From positions 300,514 to 364,513 of the forward strand of contig PTEU01000002.1 in assembly GCA_004359425.1 (NCBI GenBank): a stretch of 64,000 bases of DNA, in the 5' to 3' direction. Made by a program: the position numbers and the translations under genes. Of this stretch, positions 17,858 to 25,675 are shown piece by piece (position 1 is the stretch's first letter; every line of letters begins with the position of its first letter). A model generated the notes under the pieces. It was not told the DNA's origin and did not search any database. It worked only from the letters and a program-made list of their open reading frames with translations. Origin of the DNA: Ideonella sp. MAG2 (lineage in GTDB: Bacteria; Pseudomonadota; Gammaproteobacteria; Burkholderiales; Burkholderiaceae_C).

Positions 17858-18681
17858 GTCTGCCCCCCCCTGGCAAAGCCCTGAGTGCAGAGGATTACGC
17901 GGCGCGTCATGACGCGCATGCAGACTTCGAGTCCGTCTGCCTGCTGGCCCGGCATCAGCACAATTTGCGTTGGCTGCAACGCAATCGCCCGGCCAGCGTG
18001 CTGGAAGTGGGCTGTGGGCCGGTGTTGTTGAGCACGGCCGCTCGTGCCGCCAATACCGGCGTGCAGCGCTGGGTGACGGTCGAGCCCGCCAGCCGCTGGG
18101 CCCAGGGCGCTGAGGCGGCGGCACAAAGCTGGCCTGGGTTGACGGTGATCCACGACTACATTGAACAAGCGCAGGCCGCACTGGCCAAGGCCTGCGGCAG
18201 CGACCCCTGGGCGGATATGGTGGTGGTGTCAGGCGTCATCCACGAGACGGCTGAACCCGAGACTCTGCTGCAAGCCGCCCTCGCCCCGCTCAAGCCCGGC
18301 GGGCTGGCCTTGATCAGTGTCCCGAATGCGCATTCCTTTCATCGCTTGCTGGCGGTGGAGATGGGCTTGGCAGAGGCCCCCGAAGACTTGTCTCAGCGCA
18401 ACCGCCTGCTGGGCCAAGCCCGGGTCTTTCGCCCGCAAGACTTGCGCGAGATGGCGCGAGCGCTGGGGCTAGTGGAAGTCGCCTTTGAGGGCTATTTGTT
18501 CAAGCCTTTCACCCACGGAAGTTGGGATGGCGCAAGGACACGATGCGCTGGTGTTCGCCGTCGTCCAGGTGGACATCGAACGAGCCGGAAATGGCCACGT
18601 ACAACTGGCGCAGGCGGCGGTGAGAATGCCCTGCCCGGCTGGCCCGCGACGGCACGTCATAGGTCCAATAGGCTCTCTTGA
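17854..18681 (+). CDS. Class I SAM-dependent methyltransferase, C-terminus lost at a junction
   Basis: The first about 220 codons are a methyltransferase with the SAM motif VLEVGCGP (residues 49-56), an acidic VEPASRW, LKPGGLALISVPNAHSFHRL and VFRPQDLREMARALGL. After LFKPFTH (base about 18519) the frame runs on to 18681 only as the antisense of the FdtA-like cupin gene (GARTRCAGVRRRPGGHR), which is not a plausible methyltransferase end. About 40-50 native C-terminal residues appear to be gone. ATGA overlap with the aminotransferase gene indicates co-translation. The substrate is probably a sugar or a polysaccharide end. The catalytic core is present, so some activity is conceivable. Confidence 0.72.
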   Translation: MSLPPPGKALSAEDYAARHDAHADFESVCLLARHQHNLRWLQRNRPASVLEVGCGPVLLSTAARAANTGVQRWVTVEPASRWAQGAEAAAQSWPGLTVIHDYIEQAQAALAKACGSDPWADMVVVSGVIHETAEPETLLQAALAPLKPGGLALISVPNAHSFHRLLAVEMGLAEAPEDLSQRNRLLGQARVFRPQDLREMARALGLVEVAFEGYLFKPFTHGSWDGARTRCAGVRRRPGGHRTSRKWPRTTGAGGGENALPGWPATARHRSNRLS

Positions 18682-18784
18682 CGGGAAACTCAAAATCCAC
18701 CCCCGACTCCACAAAGGAGATCGATCCTCGGTGGTCGTAAATGGTTCTCAGCTCAACGCTCTTGCAATCATTCACATGGGCCAT
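18509..18784 (-). CDS. FdtA/QdtA-type sugar 3,4-ketoisomerase (cupin), C-terminally truncated
   Basis: These cupins isomerise dTDP-4-keto-6-deoxyglucose to the 3-keto form before transamination. The 91 residues show the family start (KSVELRTIYDHRGSISFVE), RAYWTYDVPS and the metal-like cupin strand GHSHRRLRQLYVAISGSFDV, then HLDDGEHQRIVSL. Family members have about 135-140 residues. This one stops after RHPNFRG at the same DNA point (about 18,515-18,525) where the convergent methyltransferase loses its homology. One deletion therefore seems to have removed both 3' ends. The ATG at 18784 has GGGAG upstream. The missing strands belong to the cupin barrel, so the product is probably inactive. Confidence 0.75.
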   Translation of the reverse strand: MAHVNDCKSVELRTIYDHRGSISFVESGVDFEFPVKRAYWTYDVPSRASRAGHSHRRLRQLYVAISGSFDVHLDDGEHQRIVSLRHPNFRG

Positions 18785-18800
18785 GTGCGCACTCCCTCAT

Positions 18801-19766
18801 TCAACAGTTCAGAACGTAATGGTCATGAACGACCGTGCTGGCCCCAAAACTCTCTTTGTAAAAACACAGGCCCTCATTGAGCACTTGCCCCGCGCTTTCA
18901 TTGGAGTGACCAAAGTCGAACCAAAGGCCTTGGGCCTGGGCCTGCTCAATGGCCTGCTCGACCAACTGGTCCAGCGCCGCACAGCGTCGTGCCTCAGCGT
19001 TGGCCGCCATGTACTGCACATGCAAGACGGTGGCCGTCTGAAAGACCACCATGCCCGCGACGATGGCGTCACCCTGCCAAGCTAGACGCAGTTGGATCTG
19101 CCTGGGGAAGCGGCCCGCCAGCAAAGCCATCTCCTGCACGCTGTGTACGGGTGTGCTGCGGTGGCGGCTCGCCAACTCTGCCGACAGCAAAGCCCAGAAC
19201 GCCGCCAAAGCGTCTGGCGATTCACCCCCCTGGACCACGCTCAAGCGCAAGCCCCCACGGCGCCGCAGTGCCGTGGAGATGGCGCGGCGGCGGGCCATCG
19301 GCCAGTGGGCGGGGCTGGGGCCTATCACGCTCAAAACCTCGCGTCGCACCAACTCAGCGTGGCAGCGGAAGAGTGCATAGCGGTCTTCCTCGCAGGGCCA
19401 TTGGTGGTAGATCGAAGGGACGGTCTTGTAAAGCAAGCGGCGGACCCCTTGCTCTGCCAAATCGGCTTGCAAGGCCTGCATCAGCGCCAGCATGGTGGCG
19501 GCCCCCAAGGGCTGTGCCAACACCAAACCGCCATAGCTGAGGCCCCCATGGCTGATGCGCTGATCGCCGTCGGCATGTGCGGGCAGCAGTGCCAGCAACT
19601 GCTCGCCCCGCCACACCAAGAGTGATGCATCGATGAAGCGATTTGCGTGGTAATCCATGAAACCACGATCAAACAGAAACGTGGCGTTGGGACTGCGGGC
19701 CACCAAGGCATTCCATCGCTCACGGTGAGCGGCCGAATAGGCTTCAAACCGGAAGCCTGCCGCCAT
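18801..19766 (-). CDS. GNAT/FemAB-like acyltransferase
   Basis: The 321-aa protein has the two-lobed layout of FemAB/BioF2-like acetyltransferases. The N-terminal part holds NATFLFDRGFMDYHANRF, and the C-terminal GNAT fold (about 190-300) has LRLAWQGDAIVAGMVVFQTA and LDQLVEQAIEQAQAQG, then FDFGHSNES. Such enzymes often acylate amino sugars or polysaccharide components. It sits between the FdtA-like cupin and the LpxA-like gene on the same strand, so N-acylation of the dTDP-amino sugar is a fair guess. The ATG at 19766 is 5 bases past the upstream stop; a longer in-frame start at 19898 would lie inside the LpxA-like gene and is rejected. Acyl donor unknown. Confidence 0.72.
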   Translation of the reverse strand: MAAGFRFEAYSAAHRERWNALVARSPNATFLFDRGFMDYHANRFIDASLLVWRGEQLLALLPAHADGDQRISHGGLSYGGLVLAQPLGAATMLALMQALQADLAEQGVRRLLYKTVPSIYHQWPCEEDRYALFRCHAELVRREVLSVIGPSPAHWPMARRRAISTALRRRGGLRLSVVQGGESPDALAAFWALLSAELASRHRSTPVHSVQEMALLAGRFPRQIQLRLAWQGDAIVAGMVVFQTATVLHVQYMAANAEARRCAALDQLVEQAIEQAQAQGLWFDFGHSNESAGQVLNEGLCFYKESFGASTVVHDHYVLNC

Positions 19767-19771
19767 GCCAG

Positions 19772-20548
19772 TCAACGCAGCACTCCCCGCGTGGAGGCTT
19801 GTGCGAAGGCCATGATTTCTCGCACCCGCGCATGCTCGCCCCACCTCTGGGCCAGGTGGTCCAGCACGGATTGCGCCGTGCGCGTATGGTCGCGCCACAG
19901 GTGCATGACCTGGCGCAGCAGGCGCAGGTCGGCCCTGGAGAGGCCGTGGCGCTCCAGCCCAATGAGGTTGACGCCATGCAAATAGGCAGGGCAGGCGGTG
20001 CCAAACGCCACGGAATAGGGCAACACATCTTGCGTGATAGCGGCGTGCCCTGAAACAAACGCATAGGCCCCCACTCTCACAAACTGCTGCATGCCCACCA
20101 TGCCGGAGATCACCGCGTGGTCACCAATATGGCAGTGGCCTGAGATGCCGCAATAGGCCGTGATGCGGCTGCCATGGCCCACTTGCACGTCGTGCGCCAA
20201 GTGGCTGTAGGCCATGACCATATTGTCGTTGCCCAAACGCGTGCAACCGTCACCACGCACCGTGCCACGATGGATGGAGACGTATTCAAAAATTTGATTG
20301 CGATCGCCGATCTCGACGCGTGTGGGCTCGTTCTGGTAGGCCGGGTCTTGGGGGCGGCCACCAATCGCGGTGTGTGCCGCAATATGGTTGTCCGCACCAA
20401 TGCGCACATCGCCATAGGCGGCCACGCCGTTCATCAGCACGGTGCGAGGCCCGATACGCACCGGCCCGTCGATCACACACCAAGGCCCTATCTCAGCCGT
20501 GGGGTCGATCTGGGCTTGGGGGGAAATGACGGCGGTGGGGTGAATCAT
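19772..20548 (-). CDS. LpxA-like left-handed beta-helix acyltransferase
   Basis: The 258-aa protein follows LpxA (UDP-GlcNAc 3-O-acyltransferase) along its length. It has hexapeptide repeats from MIHPTAVISPQAQIDPTAEI, EYVSIHRGTVRGDG, YSHLAHDVQVGHG (with the His equivalent to the LpxA catalytic base), ITQDVLPYSVAFGT and a STRGVLR end. The C-terminal helical domain is present. LpxA normally sits with lpxD-fabZ-lpxB, which is not the case here, so this is probably a paralogue that acylates a nucleotide sugar for the polysaccharide. If it uses an acyl-ACP donor, the dedicated ACP at 54839 is a candidate. A 160-bp divergent promoter region separates it from rmlA. Confidence 0.8.
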   Translation of the reverse strand: MIHPTAVISPQAQIDPTAEIGPWCVIDGPVRIGPRTVLMNGVAAYGDVRIGADNHIAAHTAIGGRPQDPAYQNEPTRVEIGDRNQIFEYVSIHRGTVRGDGCTRLGNDNMVMAYSHLAHDVQVGHGSRITAYCGISGHCHIGDHAVISGMVGMQQFVRVGAYAFVSGHAAITQDVLPYSVAFGTACPAYLHGVNLIGLERHGLSRADLRLLRQVMHLWRDHTRTAQSVLDHLAQRWGEHARVREIMAFAQASTRGVLR

Positions 20549-20709
20549 GGCAAGAAAGATGACACAAACGCATGATGCCCTGAGCGCGACGGATTTCGCA
20601 ATCCAGCGGCGGCTGCGGCCCGCAGCTCGCCGGGGGATTGACTTTTCTGCGTGGGGCCGCATTCCGTCGGGCGACAATGGCGGGACTCCCCTATCCCCCA
20701 GAGGACTCC

Positions 20710-21600
20710 ATGACCACGACAACACGCAAGGGCATCATCTTGGCGGGCGGCAGCGGTACGCGCCTGCACCCAGCCACTTTGGCGATCAGCAAACAACTGA
20801 TCCCGGTGTACGACAAGCCCATGATTTACTACCCGCTGGCCGCCTTGCTATTGGCCGGTGTGCGTGAGATTCTGGTGATCAGCACCCCGCAAGACACACC
20901 TCGCTTTGAACAACTGCTGGGCGATGGCTCGCGCTGGGGTGTGCACCTCAGCTATGCCGTTCAGCCCAGCCCCGACGGCCTGGCCCAAGCCTTTTTGATT
21001 GGCGAGCGGTTTTTGAACGGTGCCCCCAGCGCCCTGGTGTTGGGCGACAACATTTTTTATGGCCATGACCTGGGCCGCCGCCTAGAGGCTGCTGCCGCGC
21101 GCCCAAGTGGTGCCACGGTCTTCGCCTACCCCGTGACCGACCCTGAGCGTTACGGCGTGGTGGAGTTCAATACCCAGGGGCAAGCCATCAGCCTGGAAGA
21201 GAAGCCTAGCGCTCCCAAGAGCCGCTATGCCGTGACAGGCCTGTACTTTTATGACGAGCAGGTGGTGGACCACGCCAAGGCTTTGAAACCCAGCCCACGC
21301 GGCGAGCTAGAGATTACCGACCTGAACCGCCGCTACCTGGAAGCCGGGCAACTGGATGTGCAGATCTTCGGCCGTGGTGATGCCTGGCTGGACACCGGCA
21401 CCCACGACAGCCTGCTCGAAGCCAGCGCCTTTGTGCAGACCCTGGAAAAACGCCAGGGCCTGAAGGCCTGCTGCCCCGAGGAAATCTGTTGGCGTAAAGG
21501 CTGGATCAATGACGCCCAGCTCGAAGCCCTGGCCACGCCACTGGCCAAAAGCGGCTACGGCCAGTACCTGCTGAAGGTCCTCAAAGAACAAGTGTTTTGA
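20710..21600 (+). CDS. rmlA: Glucose-1-phosphate thymidylyltransferase
   Basis: RmlA (RfbA) makes dTDP-glucose from glucose-1-P and dTTP, the entry to dTDP-rhamnose and dTDP-amino sugars. The 296-aa product has [48 protein letters not shown], the EKP sugar-binding motif and [14 protein letters not shown], all standard. The ATG at 20710 has GAGGA 5 bases upstream; the ORF's longer start at 20638 is not supported. Neither rmlB, rmlC nor rmlD is in the window. With the DegT enzyme and the cupin, the product probably goes toward a 3-amino-dideoxy sugar. It is followed after 7 bases by fcl, so the two form an operon. Confidence 0.95.
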   Translation: MTTTTRKGIILAGGSGTRLHPATLAISKQLIPVYDKPMIYYPLAALLLAGVREILVISTPQDTPRFEQLLGDGSRWGVHLSYAVQPSPDGLAQAFLIGERFLNGAPSALVLGDNIFYGHDLGRRLEAAAARPSGATVFAYPVTDPERYGVVEFNTQGQAISLEEKPSAPKSRYAVTGLYFYDEQVVDHAKALKPSPRGELEITDLNRRYLEAGQLDVQIFGRGDAWLDTGTHDSLLEASAFVQTLEKRQGLKACCPEEICWRKGWINDAQLEALATPLAKSGYGQYLLKVLKEQVF

Positions 21601-21607
21601 AGCCACC

Positions 21608-22570
21608 ATGAGCCCACCTCTGCCCCGTGTTTTTGTGGCCGGTCATCGCGGCATGGTGGGCTCGGCCGTCGTACGCGCCTTGCAGGGCCGGGCCGACTTG
21701 CTGCTTCGCAGCCGTGATGAGTTGGACCTGACTCGCCAAGATCAGGTCGAGGCTTTCTTTCAGCAGGAGCGGCCAGACCAAGTCGTGTTGGCGGCTGCCA
21801 AGGTGGGGGGCATTCACGCCAACAATACCTACCCGGCTGAGTTCATCTATAGCAACCTCGTAGTCGCCAGCACGGTGATTCATGAGGCTTGGCGCGCCGG
21901 TGTCAGTCGCCTTGTTTTTTTGGGATCCAGTTGCATCTATCCTAGATTGGCAGAGCAACCGCTGCGAGAAGAAGCCTTGCTCACCGGTTTGCTGGAACCC
22001 ACCAACGAACCTTACGCCATCGCTAAGATCGCTGGCATCAAGTTGTGCGAGAGCTATCGACGCCAGTACAACTCAGACTTCCGCAGTCTGATGCCCACCA
22101 ATTTGTATGGACCCGGGGACAACTACCACCCGGAGCACAGCCATGTCATACCAAGCCTGTTGCGTCGCTTTCATGAAGCCAAGATCTCGGGGGCGAAAGA
22201 GGTCGTTGTTTGGGGCTCAGGCCGCCCGCAGCGAGAGTTCTTGCATGTAGACGACTTGGCTCAGGCTTGCGTGTTCGCTCTGGACAGCCCACGCGAAGCT
22301 TGGGATGCCCAAGCCCCCCTCACGCGTTCACACCTGAATGTGGGCAGCGGCGAAGAACTCAGCATCGCAGACTTGGCCGCACTGGTGGCCTCCACGGTGG
22401 GCTTTGAGGGCCGGCTGCAATTTGACCGGCAACAGCCTGACGGCTCACCCCGCAAATTGCTAGACAGCAGCCGCTTGCGCTCTTTGGGCTGGGCACCCAC
22501 AGTGCCTTTGGCACAAGGAATAGCCTCCGTTTACCAAGATTTTTTGCAAGGCGAAGTCCGCTCAATCTAG
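21608..22570 (+). CDS. fcl: GDP-L-fucose synthase
   Basis: Fcl (WcaG) is the epimerase/reductase that turns GDP-4-keto-6-deoxymannose into GDP-L-fucose with NADPH. The 320-aa short-chain dehydrogenase has the nucleotide loop [15 protein letters not shown] (residues 11-25), the catalytic S107/S108-C109 segment (GSSCIYP) and Y136xxxK140. [20 protein letters not shown] and [17 protein letters not shown] are signature stretches. Its substrate is made by Gmd from GDP-mannose; ManC is at 5688 but gmd is not here. L-fucose, or a related 6-deoxyhexose, is therefore a likely component of the polysaccharide. The stop is followed by 500 bases of non-coding DNA with a miniature element. Confidence 0.95.
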   Translation: MSPPLPRVFVAGHRGMVGSAVVRALQGRADLLLRSRDELDLTRQDQVEAFFQQERPDQVVLAAAKVGGIHANNTYPAEFIYSNLVVASTVIHEAWRAGVSRLVFLGSSCIYPRLAEQPLREEALLTGLLEPTNEPYAIAKIAGIKLCESYRRQYNSDFRSLMPTNLYGPGDNYHPEHSHVIPSLLRRFHEAKISGAKEVVVWGSGRPQREFLHVDDLAQACVFALDSPREAWDAQAPLTRSHLNVGSGEELSIADLAALVASTVGFEGRLQFDRQQPDGSPRKLLDSSRLRSLGWAPTVPLAQGIASVYQDFLQGEVRSI

Positions 22571-22788
22571 CCGGTGCCTCACAGTCGGTGGCGGCTCATT
22601 GAGAACCTTCTTCGCCTGCCGCCGCCCACCAGATCATCGTCATAGAGGCATGCATCTCGTTCGAAATGAAGCATGTCGCGATGAACCCCATTCAGGCTGC
22701 GCGCTCCAATGCTGGCGCAACTACCACCCGACGCGAGGCACCGAGTGCCTCGCACCCTTGCTCTGAAGATCTGGCGGGCAAGGGGGAC

Positions 22789-22955
22789 CTAGGGTCTGTT
22801 GACCTATAAATCCTGCCCTCTGAGTGAGTCCTACAGGCCACGCCATCCTTTGATGCGCCGCTTGCCCGCACATCGGTGCGGGCGGCGCAGTGTGCCTAGA
22901 TTGGCATGGCCTGTCGGGCTCACGCCGGTAGGATTCATAGGTCAACAGACCCTAG
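22789..22955. mobile_element. Miniature inverted-repeat element (MITE-like), about 160 bp, near-complete palindrome
   Basis: Two 26-bp ends, starting CTAGGGTCTGTTGACCTAT, are inverted repeats of each other with one mismatch (22789-22814 and 22930-22955). CTAG at each outer edge fits a 4-bp target duplication like those of IS5-type elements. Inside, an ACAGGCCA-based arm pairs again and the centre is a GC-rich hairpin (GCCCGCAC/GTGCGGGC around 22870), so the whole element could fold into one long stem. No transposase is encoded. It sits in the 531-base gap between fcl and actP. The flanks 22571-22788 and 22956-23101 hold no intact gene; a 36-codon open stretch just right of it (22957-23067) ends LAATISKVREALNGKLA-like and may be a gene remnant. 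Confidence 0.85.
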
Positions 22956-23101
22956 CGCGTTGATCAGGACACCCACAGAGCGGGATCGCCTGGCGGCGAC
23001 GATCAGCAAAGTTCGCGAGGCCCTGAATGGAAAACTCGCACGGACCGTGAAGTGCGTGCGAGTGTAAGGGGGCGGGCACTCAAGCCCGCTGAATGAGGCG
23101 A

Positions 23102-24919
23102 TCAGTGGCCGCTGGCGCCCGATGCACCCAGGCCAGTTTCAGAGCGCACTTGCTGCGCTTCGAAGTCAGCACGTTCCTTGGCAGCTTGCGGGCTCTTGTC
23201 CAGGATGGAGAACAGCCAGATGCCGATGAAGCCGATGGTCATGGAGAACAGTGCGGGCGAGGTGTAGGGGAACCAAGCCGAGCCCTTGGGGTTGCCCAGC
23301 GTGGCTTCCCACACCGAGGGCGACACCACCGTCAAACCGACGGAGGAGATCAGGCCCAAGAAGCCGCCGATCACCGCACCCTTGGTGGTGCAATCCTTCC
23401 ACAGCACGCTCATGAAGAGCACTGGGAAGTTGGCCGACGCTGCAATCGCGAAAGCCAGCGACACCATGAAGGCGATGTTCTGCTTCTCGAAGGCAATGCC
23501 CAGGGTCACAGCCAGCACGCCGAGTGCCAGGGTGGTGATGCGCGAAACACGCAGCTCGGAAGCGCTGTCCGCCTTGCCGCCCTTGATCACCGTAGCATAC
23601 AGGTCGTGAGACACGGCCGAGGCACCGGACAAGGTCAAGCCTGCCACCACGGCAAGGATGGTCGCGAAGGCCACCGCCGAGATGAAGCCGTAGAACACGT
23701 CGCCGCCCACGGCCTTTGCCACCAGCACCGCAGCCATATTGGCCGTACCTGCGCCGCCCTTGATCACGCCCTTGGCGGTATCGGCAAACTCAGGATTGGT
23801 CAGGACCAGGGTGATGGCACCGAAACCGATGATGAAGATCAGCACGTAGAAGTAGCCGATCCAGGTCGTGGCCCAGAACACCGACTTGCGAGCTTCCTTG
23901 GCGTCAGGCACCGTGAAGAAGCGCATCAGGATGTGGGGCAGACCGGCGGTACCGAACATCAAAGCCATGCCGAAGCTGATGGCAGAGATGGGGTCCTTGA
24001 TGAAGCCGCCAGGGCCCATCAATGCCAGACCGACCTTGTCGGGGTTCACCGCCATGGCCTTGGCCATCGCAGCAGAGGCCGCAGAGGCCGCTTCAGGCGT
24101 TGCGGCCGCTGCCGCAGAGGCTGCTGCCGCTGCAATTGCCGCCTCCTTGCCAGTGGCTGCAATCGCGGCCTTAACGGCCACACCCTTGGCGAACAGCGCT
24201 TCTGGCGAGAACCCGAACTGCGCCATCACCATAAAGGCCATGAAGGTCACACCGCACAAAAGCAGCACGGCCTTGATGATCTGCACCCAGGTGGTGGCGG
24301 TCATGCCGCCAAACAGCACGTAGACCATCATCAGCGCGCCGACGATGACCACGGCCATCCAGTATTCCAAGCCGAACAACAGCTTGATCAACTGACCGGC
24401 ACCAACCATTTGAGCGATCAGGTAGAAAGCCACCACGACCAGCGTGCCCGAGGCCGCAAAGGCGCGGATCGGGGTTTGCTTGAATCGGTAACCGGCCACA
24501 TCAGCAAAAGTGAACTTGCCGAGGTTGCGCAGGCGCTCTGCCATCAGGAAGGTGATGACGGGCCAGCCGACCAAGAAGCCGATGGAGTAGATCAGGCCGT
24601 CGTAGCCCGAGGCCATCACCGCTGCGGAGATGCCCAGGAAAGACGCCGCCGACATGTAGTCACCCGCAATGGCCAGGCCATTTTGGAAGCCGGTGATGCC
24701 GCCACCGGCTGTATAGAAGTCAGCCGCAGAACGGGTCTTGGCAGCCGCCCACTTGGTGATCCAGAGGGTACCGGCCACGAAAGCGCCGAACATGCCAATG
24801 GCTGTCCAGTTGGTGGCTTGCTTAGCCGCTTGGCCCACATCTGCGCCAGCCGCAAAGGCACCGGCGGTCAGACCCGCCAAGCCCACCACGGCCAACAACG
24901 TTTTAAGAAGTCGGTTCAT
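23102..24919 (-). CDS. actP: Cation/acetate symporter ActP (sodium:solute symporter family)
   Basis: ActP imports acetate and similar short carboxylates with a cation. The 605-aa protein has an N-terminal signal-like helix ([20 protein letters not shown]), about 13 membrane helices and family motifs such as [29 protein letters not shown] and [16 protein letters not shown] text around [13 protein letters not shown]. It is about 55 residues longer than E. coli ActP (549 aa), mainly through an Ala-rich insertion (bases about 24,050-24,170) in a loop before the [17 protein letters not shown] segment. It overlaps the upstream DUF485 gene by 4 bases (ATGA), the standard pairing. A weak GC hairpin (23072-23089) follows the stop. 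Confidence 0.92.
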   Translation of the reverse strand: MNRLLKTLLAVVGLAGLTAGAFAAGADVGQAAKQATNWTAIGMFGAFVAGTLWITKWAAAKTRSAADFYTAGGGITGFQNGLAIAGDYMSAASFLGISAAVMASGYDGLIYSIGFLVGWPVITFLMAERLRNLGKFTFADVAGYRFKQTPIRAFAASGTLVVVAFYLIAQMVGAGQLIKLLFGLEYWMAVVIVGALMMVYVLFGGMTATTWVQIIKAVLLLCGVTFMAFMVMAQFGFSPEALFAKGVAVKAAIAATGKEAAIAAAAASAAAAATPEAASAASAAMAKAMAVNPDKVGLALMGPGGFIKDPISAISFGMALMFGTAGLPHILMRFFTVPDAKEARKSVFWATTWIGYFYVLIFIIGFGAITLVLTNPEFADTAKGVIKGGAGTANMAAVLVAKAVGGDVFYGFISAVAFATILAVVAGLTLSGASAVSHDLYATVIKGGKADSASELRVSRITTLALGVLAVTLGIAFEKQNIAFMVSLAFAIAASANFPVLFMSVLWKDCTTKGAVIGGFLGLISSVGLTVVSPSVWEATLGNPKGSAWFPYTSPALFSMTIGFIGIWLFSILDKSPQAAKERADFEAQQVRSETGLGASGASGH

Positions 24920-25224
24920 TTGGAGGCGTCCTCAAGAATCTCTTTGGTCAACTGGTCGTACTCGCCATTCGCGCGGCGCACATAGATGCCCGTGATCACG
25001 ATGGTGAAGACAATCACGCCCATACCGATCGGCACGCCGATGGTGGTGACGCCTGCGCCCAGAGGCTGAGCCAGGAATTCTTTGTTGAACGCAATGAGGG
25101 CGATGTAGCCGTAATAAACGACCATCATCAGCGCGGCCAGCCACCACCCAAACGCATTGCGCTTGGACTTCAGCAACTGGTACTTGGGATTGGCACGGAT
25201 GCGTGCCACCACGGGATCAGTCAT
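24916..25224 (-). CDS. DUF485 inner-membrane protein (YjcH-like)
   Basis: The 102-aa protein has two membrane helices ([17 protein letters not shown], and [20 protein letters not shown]) and the DUF485 layout: a conserved N-terminal helix ([16 protein letters not shown]), then the helix pair, then a charged tail ([12 protein letters not shown]). It almost always precedes actP, as in E. coli yjcH-actP, and probably assists the symporter or its membrane assembly. It overlaps actP by 4 bases. The ATG at 25224 has GAGAGA upstream. Confidence 0.88.
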   Translation of the reverse strand: MTDPVVARIRANPKYQLLKSKRNAFGWWLAALMMVVYYGYIALIAFNKEFLAQPLGAGVTTIGVPIGMGVIVFTIVITGIYVRRANGEYDQLTKEILEDASK

Positions 25225-25675
25225 GAGTCTCTCTCCATGTCAAAGATCAGAGGTCTCGGGATGTCCTGGGACCGTACACACACCGAAAGAGGTGTGGACC
25301 TTGACGGAAAGTGTCTGAGCGGCGGCTGACCCGCGGCTGACCAGCCATGGTGCATTGCAGCAGTGTTTTCACCTAGGAAAGGCGAGTTGTTTGATGCACT
25401 GCACTAACAAACTGACGCCACACTGTCGCGTTAGAGACTGCGGGCGTCTTTTCGTCTTCTGGCTCCACATAACGCCGGCAATAAGCAATTGAAAGCAGCT
25501 TCACGGTCGCCCGTCGATAGGGTGTCCGACCGCAGTGCGTCAACTGCAGGCAATGCCTGCCCTCCATCAGGGCAGCCCGCCACCATGGCGCTAGGGCCCT
25601 GCTCGTGTTTTTCAGGCGGTGTCTATGGAGGGCCTATCATCCGCCACCTTTCGCTGTTGATCTTGCTTTTTCCTG
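25225..25675. other. Intergenic region between the DUF485 gene and rep
   Basis: These 451 bases hold the divergent control regions of the actP operon (reverse) and rep (forward). Two short stems are visible: CACACC/GGTGTG at 25279-25296 and CTGCCCT/AGGGCAG at 25557-25575. I see no convincing gene; a 64-codon reverse frame at 25373-25567 has no family resemblance or ribosome-binding site. Confidence 0.5.

Noticed and set aside
22789..22955. Intrinsic terminator or CRISPR-like repeat
   Set aside because: The arms are far longer than a terminator, there is no T-run, and only one pair of repeats exists; flanking CTAG repeats point to a miniature mobile element.
23093..24985. A 630-codon forward frame opposite actP
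   Set aside because: It is the antisense of actP with low-complexity His/Gly/Gln text; the actP frame has full family motifs.
25373..25567. Small reverse-strand gene upstream of rep
   Set aside because: There is no ribosome-binding site, no known motif and Cys/Arg-rich content typical of chance frames.
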